Notes: generated by a model not told the origin, from the letters alone. 64,000 bases of DNA from Macrolepiota albuminosa (GCA_027475525.1 JAMWFC010000049.1:4324947-4388946); one strand, 5' to 3'. Shown: positions 23,501-34,300, numbered from the stretch's first letter. Translations and numbers: made by a program.

Positions 23501-25709
23501 GTCCCGTAGCCTTACATTTAAAGCATTTATCAGCCACGCAAAGCTCAGCCTCTTCCTCTTTACTGAGAGAAAACCTGCTGGTCGTGGAGCTGTCCACGCA
23601 CCTCGCATTGGGCAGGCCACGCTTTCCCTGGGTTCGGGGGTTTGACCCTTCCACCCATACTGCCGACAGGTGCGGCATCGTATTAGTTTTCTTCCCATAC
23701 AGGAACGGGTTCCGTTTGGGACTGGGATGGCAGTGGGGTCGCCTGGACTCCTGATCCCAGCATCTTTCTCGTCGAGACTGGTAATCCGCAGGCTGTGAGG
23801 TGGCTGCTTGCTGAGCCTCCCCCACATCCACATTGTCAGCCATTTCTTGGTATTCAGCTTCTTGCACAAGCTCTTTCCAGCCAGATTGTTCCGGGTTAAG
23901 GTGCGCTCTGAGTAGCGCTTTCCTGATGGAAGGCTTAAACCCATTAAATAATTTGATGATCCTAGTGCACCTACTGCTAGAACCCACTATCGTGAACAAT
24001 TTGTCCAGATCGGCCACATAGTCCTTGACTGCGTGGTTTCCTTGCTCCAGTTTATCCAAACAGATACGCTGCTGGTTACAGTAATTGATTGGGAAGCAGT
24101 AATCAAAGAGCTCAGTAAAAAAAGCCTCCAATGTCCACCGGTGTGGCGCTATTGATACGCACCGCGCATAGAACGTGTATGCTTTTCCTGTGAGGAACTC
24201 GGAGAGGACCATCACGCAGCGCTCTTTCTTGACGTATCCATATTTTACGTATGCTGTGCCGTGAGTAAGGAACCTCTGGAAGGCCCTATAGTCAGCCTGA
24301 CCACCGTATTTCTCCAGAGGAGTGGGCCTGATCAGGGTGGGCCTATGCTTCCGTTTTCGACGTGATTTGGATCTGGCTTTGAACTTTTTACCCTTCCATG
24401 CCTTATCTCTCGTATAGGCTCTGTGCCAGCCACATGAGTGACTTGAGCCATTACTCAGATTTGTGGCGCAGGATTCAGCTTCCGAGTGCTGGTGCTCCTC
24501 GTCCGATGTATCTGTGGTCGTCATTGAATCCTGCTCAGTGTCAGATTCTGAGTCTGACGAGGTCGAGGAGTTATCCGATGGGCTCTCGTCCAAATCTCCT
24601 ACCACCCAGGCGCCTAAGGGCACGGCCCAGTGCACTCTTACAGGTTAAATGCAAAGAGGGTCCCACCAACAACTTGCCGGCGGGCTTCCTCCCCGATTCC
24701 CTATGCAAGCGGGCCCTGCCTTCTGTTACATGGTTTATGAGGTGAGCCAGTCTGTCCAACAATGGTGCGGAGCCGGCTCTTGACCCATTTTTCTTTCCCT
24801 TCTGGTTCTTTCTTAGTTGGGTAATTTCCCTGTCTAACTGGCATTTGTCGTGCAGATATTCTCTTATTTCCTCTCTGGACGGGGGTTCTTCTTTGATTGG
24901 TGCCCTTTCATGGGCTTCCTCTGTAGACAGCTTCATACCACCCACTTCCCTTGGTCTAAGTTGCTTAGTACCATCATTACACTGAGTTCTGGTTTCGTTG
25001 AGGAGGTGGTTCTGCATGTCCACGTCCAGTTCAGCCTCAGGTATGTCCAAGGCTCCCCAGTTTTGGGGATCACTTCCCTTCCCCTTGTCGGCTATGTCTT
25101 TTCCGGACTCGAGTCATTGGAAGATTGGCTGAACTTTCTTTCATGAAATTTATTTTCATTGAATTGAACCTGTTGGACGTGATCCGTCCGTCGATCGAAG
25201 CGCTCTCGCTCCTCGTCGGTCATTGACAGTCGGGCAATCTCCACCGTCCTTCCCTGTTCAGCCATGAGTTCAGGCTCATTCAGGGTCAAGTTCCTTCCTG
25301 ATGTTTCCTCAGCCTGACGCTGGTGGTTCCATGCAGGGGTGGATTCTGCTATTACACTATTACTAAACAGCACAGGATCTGATTCTACTGCTTGTTTAGG
25401 TTCACTACCGCGGTGCTCGTCAGCGCCCAGGTTTTTGTCGTGAGATTTCTCTTCAACGACAGTACCTCCACTTGATAACAAGTGGGCATCTCTGCCTATC
25501 AAAGGTCCAGAGGTAATAGCCTCGTCAGTCGGGCTGTTGTCTGCCTGAAAACTGACGGCTGAAGGATACGCCGATCCTGTTGAGCTGCCCAGCCCTGTTA
25601 ACTCCGAAGAGTTTTCAGGCGTGGGTTCAGGCTCGGGGTCTTCCTGAGCAGGGGGCTCGACTGGAGGGTGAGCCAACCTTGCTGAGCGGAGACGGGTTCT
25701 ATATGCCAT
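17577..25709 (-). pseudogene. Gypsy Gag-Pol polyprotein with eight in-frame stops
   Basis: One frame runs from about 24635 to 17577, with N-terminal Gag coding from 25709 through two frame changes (about 25090 and 24650). It has a zinc knuckle (CFKCKATGHMACNC, about 23510), a 300-residue spacer of unknown role, retropepsin (QALIDSGS, about 22300), and RT with DVYEQIRIIPE and YLDDIIIYS. A shortened RNase H region (KWYTDHKGLIHLLNQ) follows. Integrase has CKSCQTCSRTK, GIDFVGP, VSDQDSYFTS and RAMERANRT, then a chromodomain-like stretch (ALFEVLWRSGDKTWLLRP). About 430 more residues follow before the 3' LTR. Stops sit at 23301, 22395, 21903, 20013, 19185, 18945 and 17994 (TGA) and 20391 (TAG). Most TGA codons fit lost CGA. 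It cannot make Pol. Confidence 0.9.
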
Positions 25710-25832
25710 AGATTTTTTGGTTAGTAAGAGAATTGAAATGGTTTACTCACGTTAGGCGGGGTAGGTTGATCAGACCAACGATGTCCAGGGGCGTGAGTAG
25801 GGGTTAGCTAGGAGTTGTTTCTGTTCAAAATA

Positions 25833-26066
25833 TGTGACGTTTGCGTGATTGACACGGTAACGCCCCACGGGATGTTTGAGAGAAGCTTAGAGTCTTCAGT
25901 AGGAACAGGTGTAAGTCCTAGTGAATTGAAGAACTGCCAACTACGATACAACTAGATCCATTATATACTGCAGTGGTCCCTGTACGTAAATGTAAAGTAG
26001 TCATCAGGTAGACAAATTGGTCCAAAAGGAGTAACAGTGTGGTCGCATAAAGGATGCGCCGTTACA
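25833..26066 (-). repeat. 5' LTR of gypsy element
   Basis: 234 bp, the copy upstream of Gag in the sense of the element. No clear tRNA-complementary primer site was recognised next to it; the adjoining sense sequence is TATTTTGAACAGAAACAAC. Confidence 0.92.
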
Positions 26067-27467
26067 ATTATGGAGTGAACATTATCTTCACGTGACTTTT
26101 GGAACTACATAGGTGGCATTTCAATGAATTCGCCGGAGTACAGGACCGCCGACAGTCAACCTCAGCTCGAGGCATTTGGCATATTTCATCACGTCACTTG
26201 AATCGCAAGAGGTCTGTTTTCCGTTCCTGCCTATATGGCTTTGTCTGATCTTTGCAAAATCTAGCTGTCGTAGAAGTTGGCGTATTCAAGCAACTTGGCA
26301 CGCAAGTGAAGTATGGTCTGGAATTGTGGGGCTCCTTCTACTCTACTTTTGGTCTTGCTGAAAGTTGCCAACAGATTGAGATGCTTGACTGCCAAGGCCT
26401 GGGAGGACAGACCAATCGTCCTGCGGCAGCTCGAGCAAATTGGTGAAAAATTGTGAGTTTGTGCAATGTCTACTTGAAATATCTTGACGTCTGGTTTTTC
26501 CAGCATCAAGGTCGAGTTTCCCCGCTCCACTAGTATCAACTCGTCTTCATGATAAATCAGGTTCTCGCGGAGCATGGTATTGTTTCCATCTCCCACTTAC
26601 TCAAACAAGATGCACTGAAAATTGAGAAAGTTGGTTGTTCTATATGACATATATGTCTAGCCCGATTAAACAAGGTGATGGTTAGCTCCTCAACCGTCGA
26701 TCACCTTTCGGTTTCGAACTTCAAGCGCGCGCTCGAGTGTTTCCTCGGTACTGCTTGTCTATAATTCAACTTTGCATAAGGTCGTATGGCGGAGTCGATC
26801 CAGTGCAGGTTGATCTTTCTATCCAGTGTGGATTAGAGCAGGCAGAAGATTATCAGCCGTTAAAAATCACGACATCCAAAGGATACAACGTAGACATGAC
26901 AGTAGTTCTGACAGTTTCGTCGGACTTGGAGTTATTTGATGACCGCCGAATTTTGTAAGAGCCACTCTATGACATCCAGGCAAGTGACTGATATTCTTCA
27001 AGGACAAAGTTGTTAAAGGAGAAGAAGACATTCAATGTCACTGTCGAACTGTCCAGGCCAAGCCAATCAATAAATGTTACCTCGGTGAGAACCACACATA
27101 TTTTGGTTATGAACGGATCAGGACACTCACTATGAACAGGAGACGATCGCCGGTTTAGTGGTCCAGCAATCATATAAACCAGTGTTGTCTCCCCAAGAGT
27201 TTCCGATACGCAACACTCGGCCACCTACGATGACTGTGCGTATCAAACTCTTTTGTATCTTCGGAGTTTCCTTGACTCCGTCCTAGGACATTGACCTTGC
27301 AGGATTAGAGGACGACCCAGATTTCTGGAACATGGACGTCAGGGAAGAAATTTTGCCTGTGATTCAAGACCTAACAAAAGGAAAGGTGATACTATCATTC
27401 GACCAGAGTTTATTGATGTTTTTGATATATGGTTTAGACCAATCTCGAAACAAAAAAAAGTCTCCTT
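26067..27467 (+). pseudogene. MER3: MER3/HFM1-like helicase, block 4 (Sec63-type region)
   Basis: It starts within the intron hit by the gypsy element. The exon from about 26112 reads GGISLNSPEYRTADSQPQLE and AFGIFHHVTRIARG, then VVEVGVFKQLGTQVKYGLEL, AKAWEDRPIVLRQLEQIGEK, and after an intron IKV. Later exons give YGGVDPVQVDLSIQCGLEQA, DMTVVLTVSSDLELFDDRR, KLLKEKKTFNVTVELSRPSQ, SINVTS, an intron and ETIAGLVVQQSYKPVLSPQE. Then comes LEDDPDFWNMDVREE. This is the Sec63-like, C-terminal part of MER3. The part after IKV looks damaged. The block ends in the target copy AAAAAAAAGTCTCCTT (27452-27467) of a truncated LINE. Confidence 0.8.
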
Positions 27468-28361
27468 AAAGGAGATGAATGGAAACCTACCAACTGACAA
27501 GACCCTATGGAACTCCCTAAGAGACAAAACGATCACAAAAGAAACCCATGCCTTCCTGTGGAAGGCGATGCACAGTGCCTACAAGATAGGTGAGTACTGG
27601 GAAAGGATACCAAATTATGAAGTCAGGAGCAGGTGCCATATTTGCGGTACCACGGAGGATATGGAACATATCCTCACCTCATGCAGAGCATCAGGCCAGG
27701 AAGTGGTCTGGAGACTTACGGAGCAACTGTGCAATCACAGAAGCATCGACTGGGAGACCCCGAGCATAGGCCTTATAATGGGCTGCGCACTGGCCAAACC
27801 AAAACTTAGGAACGGCAAATCGACGGAAGCAGTGAGCAGGATGTATAGAATAGTAGTATCAGAGTCCGCCCGCCTAATATGGAAACTTTGGTGCGACTGG
27901 AAAATAGGACGGGAAGCAGACCCGGAGAAACTGCATACAACTGATGAAATAGTACATAGATGGAGAAACACCCTCTTGAAGCGAATAAAGCTGGACTGCC
28001 TAGCTTCGGATGCAGGGAGGTACGGCAACAGGGCCCTGGATGAGAGGATAATCACAAAAACCTGGGAGACAATAATACAGGAACATGTAAAGCCTCGATA
28101 TGCGTGGAAATCGGCAGTAAGGGTTTTAGTGGGTATGGGAGTTGCCCGCCCGCCAGGGCGGAATAGATAAACATCAACCTAAGCCCCACACGACGTGCGT
28201 AACCTGCATTTCCCTTAGGTGGGCCGAGAACACAATTTGGAAGTCAGCACCAAGTAGTGCATATATAAGTCAACATTGAAATAATCTTTCTAGTAACTAG
28301 GAGCTAACAACATGTAGATACGCCTAGTTACCCATAGAACCACCAAAAAAAAAAAAAAAAA
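27468..28361 (+). mobile_element. 5'-truncated LINE insertion
   Basis: It runs from AAAGGAGATG to a poly(A) tail (28345-28369) and is flanked by AAAAAAAAGTCTCCTT at 27452-27467 and 28362-28377, the A-run merging with the tail. Only the last 0.9 kb of a LINE is present, as expected from incomplete target-primed reverse transcription. The C-terminal protein resembles, but is not identical to, that of the full LINE at 5.2-10.6 kb, so a related subfamily is likely. The insertion lies in the helicase C-terminal exon. Confidence 0.88.
27475..28170 (+). CDS. LINE C-terminal fragment (zinc-binding RVT tail)
   Basis: A 231-residue open stretch from ATG 27475. ETHAFLWKAMHSAYKIGEYW and CHICGTTEDMEHILTSC match the tail of the large LINE protein (KIFLWKLTHDAYKVGQYW; CNHDNCIDSMEHILTGC), with the CxxC...H...C zinc ligands kept. 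Endonuclease and RT are absent because the element is 5'-truncated, so no independent function is expected. The ATG is simply the first in the fragment. Confidence 0.75.
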   Translation: MNGNLPTDKTLWNSLRDKTITKETHAFLWKAMHSAYKIGEYWERIPNYEVRSRCHICGTTEDMEHILTSCRASGQEVVWRLTEQLCNHRSIDWETPSIGLIMGCALAKPKLRNGKSTEAVSRMYRIVVSESARLIWKLWCDWKIGREADPEKLHTTDEIVHRWRNTLLKRIKLDCLASDAGRYGNRALDERIITKTWETIIQEHVKPRYAWKSAVRVLVGMGVARPPGRNR

Positions 28362-29498
28362 AAAAAAAAGTCTCCTTCGTCTAAAAAGCCCAAGAGCACG
28401 GCACTTGTATTGAACAGCTTGGATCACGAAACAGCCACCTTGAAAAGAATGCAAAATGGCAATATTGAGTGAGGTAGTCGACTCTTTTTATCTCCATTAT
28501 TAAGATGTTCATCTTGATAGGTGCAATCACCGCTGTAAAGACAAAAAATATGTCGTCATTTATGGTAAGCACTGTTTTATAACACTGTGTAACAAAACCA
28601 CGATAGATGCTCTGTCGCCTAGCTGCCGAGACGGCTTGCCAGAAAAACATAAGAAGCGCTGTAGGCCAAGGTTTCTACTTTAACTCGCAAAACGAAGGAT
28701 CGCAGACTAGAGAAGCTTGAATTACTGCATGAACAATCCAACGTCTCGAACAATCTTCAGCTTTCACCAGGCCATCGCTTGATATTGGAATCATCTGCCG
28801 AGTTCAAAGGAAGTCGGAAACAAATCCCTGATTTCATTCTTGACTACACACCATCGAGTGACCTCAAAATTAACAGGACGGGCCATGCCACGGCACAATC
28901 GGATAATGATGAAGACGACCTACCTCAAGTGGCTGAAATTTCTCTTATCCGTGCTGTTCCCCTTGGTGGCGAACTTCTGACAACAACCAGTGAATGCGTA
29001 GAGAGTGAAGTAAGCAATAGGAAGGCCTGGTTTTCCCTCAAAAAACGAAACTCAGTGATAGAACCAAGTATCTCGAACAAGCAGATCCGAAGCAAAAGAC
29101 TTGGACTGCGGTCATATTATCATAAAAGAAACGTAAGCTTGGCAAACAAGCTTCTGATCAATACTTATGTTTGTCGTCGACAGAGGTCGACCATTTCGCA
29201 GGAACGTTCAAAGGACACCAGTAGCATTTCAAAAAAACACGGATCCTTATTTTTGGATGATATCGACGAGCTCGAAAGCAACTCCGGAATGTATGGCTCC
29301 TTCAGTGACAGTGACAAACCCTTCGTAACCTCTGACTATTTGGACCGTGACCATCTGAGATTGCTTTCTGAGTCCCTCGGCACCCCAATTTCCTTGGATT
29401 TCCAGCCAAGAAATGATACTTATGAAGAAGAAGAGGGACTCGACGAATTTGCAGAATTGGATCAGTGGTTGAACAGTGGAGCTGTTGAAATCCTATAG
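28362..29498 (+). pseudogene. MER3: MER3/HFM1-like helicase, block 5 (C-terminal tail)
   Basis: Host coding resumes across the LINE as KSPSSKKPKSTALVLNSLDH. A 240-residue open stretch (28779-29498) follows: SAEFKGSRKQIPDFILDYTP, a basic and Ser-rich middle, and an acidic end with FLDDIDELES and EFAELDQWLNSGAVEIL, then TAG. Such low-complexity tails are usual for fungal MER3. The final stop is at 29496-29498. Assignment rests on continuity with block 4 and on the tail's style rather than on domains. Confidence 0.65.
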
Positions 29499-29822
29499 AA
29501 TTCAACTAGGATGATAGACCATTAGCAAATGAATGACTTGACTTTATAACAACCCAGCGCAAGTTCAGCCAGTTGTCTCTGACCCGGTCACTGTTGCGTA
29601 TCATTGCATCGTTCACGTGCTGATGGTTTCCTGATGCAACTTAATCAGCACGAAGTGCATCCGTTCTCCCTGACAGATTCCTAATTCCCACCTTCTACAA
29701 AATGCTGTCGACCTCCACATCCTACTGTGACCTCCCCAAACACAATTCGTAATTAAGCTCTACAGCTGATCAGTTCAATCAACAAAAATTCGGTCTTTGC
29801 AAACAACAACTGAGTCCGCCGT

Positions 29823-30909
29823 TTGGCTATGCTTGAAGTCCTGAAATTTGTTGTCCTAGCGGTTCCCGAGCATGGTCCCGACGTTATAGTTGATATCTGC
29901 AACATCTTGGAGATTTCAGCCACGTGCGAAGCTACCTTTGGTCCGCTAGGTGTTGGTACTGTCATCACTCAAGTTGCTGCAAATAAGGACGCGGGGTATG
30001 ATTAACAGGTTTGTACAATCAGCCATTTGCATGTAAGAGTGGTTGAATGATGATTTTCGAGGAGTTTTATTCAAACTTCCTCAAACTATGCCCATCCCCT
30101 GCCACGGCTCCCTTGTATTTGACCAATTGGTTCAAGAATTCAAAGCCCTTTCATAAAGTGAAGGCGCGAAGCGGCAAGAGACTCAAGGTTTTGCGCATGT
30201 CAGATTTCCACATTGATCTGAGTGCGTGCACAGTGGCATGATTGTTGATATTCTTCAGGATATGCAATTGGCGCTGAAGCAAATTGCACTGATTCACCGT
30301 GTTGCCGCAAGAACACATTTAATTCGGCAAGCTTGAACTTGACTATATTCCCTGCACCGCGATACGGCGCCTTTCTCTGGTGAGTGTTTTTTACATCCCT
30401 GTAACAAAGTTTTATTGGCCTTTTCCCAGTATGGCAGCAATCCCTGCCCTTACAGACACTGAGAACACTGGTTTTGTGTGGACCATTTAAAATTGCGATC
30501 TAGTCTCTCACGACTCGGAAAACCAACTTTCAAGGTTATGATGGGAAATGTTTTAGTCGAAGCATGACATTGATGTTCTCGTCCGACAGAGATTATGTCG
30601 AGTACTGTAGCGAGCTGTATGGTACCAACTGTAACGCATAACGCAGGTCAAATTTGTCTCTTATCTAACCCAGAATAACGCATAACAAGCCCCTGGTTGC
30701 TATCAATTTACCAAAGATTGTTGAACTCAAAAACAGGTAAATTTTGGTGAGATTTCTACCTAACTGCTTTCTATGCACTACTACCAGGTATCCACAGCTG
30801 TCCGTCATCTGCATAGGCCCAGATATTTTACCTGCATGTAGACGACCATCTTCCATCCAATTTGTCTTCTAATTGACCCTATGTTACGCATCACAGGGTC
30901 CCAGTTGCC
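29823..30909 (+). pseudogene. Acid sphingomyelinase-like phosphodiesterase, part 1
   Basis: A saposin-like N-terminal part (LEVLKFVVLAVPEHGPDVIV; FGPLGVGTVITQVAANKD) is followed by NWFKNSKPFHKVKARSGKRL and KVLRMSDFHIDL, the first metal-binding motif (DxH) of the metallophosphoesterase fold. After an intron come GYAIGAEANCTDSPCCRKN and TIFPAPRYGAF, then AAIPALTDTENTGFVWT and DLVSHDSENQLSR, with a TAA between the last two. The enzyme family is secreted and cleaves sphingomyelin to ceramide. The frame is broken in several places. The end at 30909 precedes the target copy AACTC of a copia element; coding resembling this enzyme resumes after it. Confidence 0.7.
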
Positions 30910-30914
30910 AACTC

Positions 30915-31292
30915 TGTTAGAACCCTGTGTGTCTATAGTTCGGTATACCTGACAAGTAAGTTTAAGTCCTCAGTTCAATGTTCAATTGACTGAGATTTGT
31001 AACTACCTGACAAGTAAGTTTAAGTCTATTGTAGTTATGTTAGCGCATGTAATCAGTATATGCGTAGTCCACTCACCCTCAGTTCAATGTTCAATTGACT
31101 GAGGGTGTGTCATTCTGTATGTCGTATATATATATTCGAGTAACAAAGGAAGGGGCTCGTGTCAGGGGTGTTGTGTGTCAAATAAAGAAGTAGCGGATGG
31201 ACAATGGGTGCTTTGACAGTGCAAGTGACGGGGTCGAGGTTGACGGTGCATTGAGGCCATTTTGTGGCCATGTCGGTTATTGAATGCCAACA
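30915..31292 (-). repeat. 3' LTR of 31-kb copia, with intron and a processed duplicate
   Basis: 378 bp. Reading in the element's sense: a hairpin exon (31104-31077), a 51-bp GTGAGT...TAG intron (31076-31026), a 20-nt exon (31025-31006), an 11-nt spacer, then a second hairpin copy (30994-30968) joined directly to a second copy of the 20-nt exon (30967-30948). The second pair has exactly the sequence expected after splicing. A TATATATATA run lies just upstream, about 31124-31134. Confidence 0.9.
31026..31076 (-). other. Candidate LTR intron (GTGAGT...TAG, 51 bp)
   Basis: It has a GTGAGT donor, a branch-like GCTAAC about 20 nt before the acceptor, and a TAG end. Its length is typical of host introns here. 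It is absent from the duplicated exon pair at 30948-30994. The same intron is at 36275-36325 in the other LTR. Confidence 0.65.
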
Positions 31293-31352
31293 CTCCTCCT
31301 CACCGAATACCTCGACGCAATAATGTCTCCTCCTTGCATGGAATGTGGCGTC

Positions 31353-34300
31353 TCATTGCAGTCCCAGCAGGTCTCGAAGTCGTAAGAAGAGTGGGGTAGC
31401 GAGCGCTTTCATGAATAGGTCTGCGACGTTGTATTTAGTGTTCACATACCGTATGCAGATCTCGCCTGCCTGGACCCGCTCACATAAGAAATGATACTTA
31501 ATGTCGACGTGTTTCACGTGCGCATGTAGTGTGGGGTCCTTGGACAGGTTAATGGCTGCGTTATTATCACAGAGGATGGGTGTCGGTTTACTCGTAATAT
31601 CGTAGCCAATCCCCTTGAGCAGGGCGCGTAACCACACACATTCTTGGGCACTTTCGAAGGCGGCCATGTATTCGGCCTCGCAAGATGATGCAGCGACTGA
31701 TCTCTGTTTACGTGCCGCCCATGACACAACACCTGAGCCCAGGCTCCATGCGTAACCGCCAATGCTGCGCCGCGTGTCTAAGCAGTTGGCCCAATCTGAG
31801 TCGGTGAAGCCGGTGAGGTTAACAGGATCGATTCTGCCGCCAAGCACGAGCTTAAGGTCCCGTGTTCCCTTGAGATACCTGACGAGTCGCATGGCTGCCC
31901 TCCAGTGAATTGCAGTGTAAGAGTCCACGTACTGGGTCAGCTGTTGGACAGCGTACGCTATGTCAGGGTGGGTGGAGATGGCTAGATATAGGAGACATCC
32001 GACCAGGGATCGGTATGGTGTTTGTATAAGGGCGTCGACCTCAGTTTAGGGGAGGGAGGATCTGTCGATTCTGTGGAGCTTCAGGCCCAGTTCCATGGGG
32101 AGGGATAGCGGCGCTGCGTTTGACTGCCCGAATTGAGATATAATCTTGTCTATGAGTGCGGTCTGTGATAGCTTTACAAGGTGTCTGTCGTTGTCCCACT
32201 CGAGCGCAATACCTACGACAAATCTCGGTAACCCAAGATCCGATATAGTTCAGACAGATTTAAGTTGGTCCTTGAAGCGTTCGTTCTCTGACTTGCTGCT
32301 GGCAACAGACAGGAAGTCGTCGACATGGACAGCCGCTATTATCGTTCCTGTGTCAGTTTTTCGGTAATATACGCATGATTCGCATGATAAGTGCGTGAAT
32401 CCCCAGGAAATCATGTTGCTGTTAAGTGTGTGGTTCCATATGCGGCCAGCTTGTTTCATTCCGTAGAGTCCGCGTAGCAAGCACCATACCCAGTTCTCCT
32501 TTCCTGGTTCCTCAAAACCTTTGGGTTGCATCATGTATTGAGTCTCCTTCTCCGGGAGCAGTCTGTATAGGAAGGCCGTCTTGATGTCAATCTGGGCAGC
32601 GTCCCAGCCCTGTGTTGCTGTGAGGTGTAGCAATACCCGCCACGATTCCATGTGTGCTGTTGGAGAGGTGGTCCTGGCGTAGTTCTGGCCATATACCTGT
32701 TCGTATCCTTTGAAGACAAGACGAACCTTGAACTGGACTGCCTTTCCATTCTCATCGCATTTGATCTTGAACATGGGTCTCCCTTTTTGTACTTTCTGGC
32801 CTACAGGTACCTCATCTCTAGGGATAAGCTTGTATACGCCCATGTCTTTTAGTGACTGTAGCTCATCGCGGTACCCAGCTTCCCATTCTTTGGCATATGG
32901 TGATGCCATCGCCTCTTTCCACGTGCGGGGTTCGTCTCCCAGGTCTATGTAAGTCGGGTCTTCCAGGGACTCAATTGTGGCTAGTAGGTGCTCTATGTCT
33001 TCCATCGATGCTAAGTTGGCTATGTCTGGTGCGTTGTCATTATTCCCTTCCCCTGCCATCAACTGTTGTGGGGGGGCGTGAGGAGGATCCTGTAGTGTCC
33101 CTGCTGCCTGATGCTTTTCAGCCCGCATGGTGCGCAATCTGTCAGCAGCTGCACAAGATTCTTGAACAGCTACTTGGAGACGAGTAGCTGGCGGGTTGTC
33201 TGGACTGACCTTGACGGTTGGAACACGAGCACGGTCTGATCGTCAGAGGGGGGCCTGTGCAGGTGCATCTACCGGTGGGAGTGGTTCATCTGGAGCAGCA
33301 ATTGGAGGCGTCGGTAGTGCGTCTTCGTCATCGTCGACTGTAAATGGAGTTTCTGCTGATGCTTCCTTGATTTCAGCGATCGTCATTGGCTCGCTTATTG
33401 TTGTGGGTGTTATAGGCACTGTGGGCGTCTTCTCGGCGATCATTGCAGGGGTCGGGTGGCTGTTGTGACGTTCTAGGAACCGGACATGGTAAGATTCATA
33501 GATTTTGCGAGTTCTGGGGTCGTAACACCTGTAAGCCTTTGAGTTCTGTGCGTACCCTACAAGAATACATTCAATTCCGCGTGCATTAATCTTTGGGTTA
33601 TGTTGCCCTTGGATGAGGACAAAAGCTCTGCATCCAATCTCACGCATGTACAAGTAGTCCGGGGTGCGTCCATGCCATAGTTCAAATGGTGTCTTACCGT
33701 TTAGTGATTTTGTTATGGTTTTAGCGTGTAGGTGCGTAGCTGTCAAATAAAACTCATCCCATAGTGAGTCCGGACACTTAGCTGCTAGTCTCATAGTTCT
33801 GGCCTTCCCTTGAAGTGTCCTGTGCATGCGTTCTACACGTCCCATGTGTTCAGACGTGTATGGTGCTGCAAATTCACAGCCCGTTCCGGTTGATGCTATC
33901 CATGCTTCCATTTGATGGCTCTTCAATTCGCTGTCGTGACCCGTGCGATAAATACCAACTTTTAGGCCTGTCTCTAGTTCTCGAGCCCTTTCCCATGCTT
34001 TGAGTGCCGCAAAGGCATCAGACTTTGATTTCAATGGAATGGCCCAGGGCATATTTGTGTAATCATCGACGATATCCATAGTGTATTTGTTTCCGGTACG
34101 AGATTGTATATTTATCGGTCCGGCTAGATCTATCCAGACTATCTGTAGCTTCCTGACTGCTCTATGCCCTTCCTCCCATACCTTCCGCACCGGTGTTTCC
34201 GTCTGCTTTCCAAGAATACAGACGTCACATTTTGGTTGCGTTAGGAGGGAGGCAGATGGCGTACCTGGGAGCAAGCCAGCGTGTGCCATGGTGGCAATGA

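Larger units (their letters stand above)
17122..26066 (-). mobile_element. Ty3/gypsy (chromovirus-like) LTR retrotransposon
   Basis: The 234-bp LTRs lie at 17122-17355 and 25833-26066 and differ at two positions. They are flanked by the 5-bp duplication ATTAT (17117-17121, 26067-26071). The minus-strand order is Gag, protease, RT, RNase H, integrase, chromodomain, which is the Ty3/gypsy order. The target is an intron of the helicase gene: removing the element leaves an intron from GTGAGC at 17101 to the CAG/AG acceptor near 26111. The full length of 8.9 kb is long for the group because of extra coding on both sides of Pol. Confidence 0.94.
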
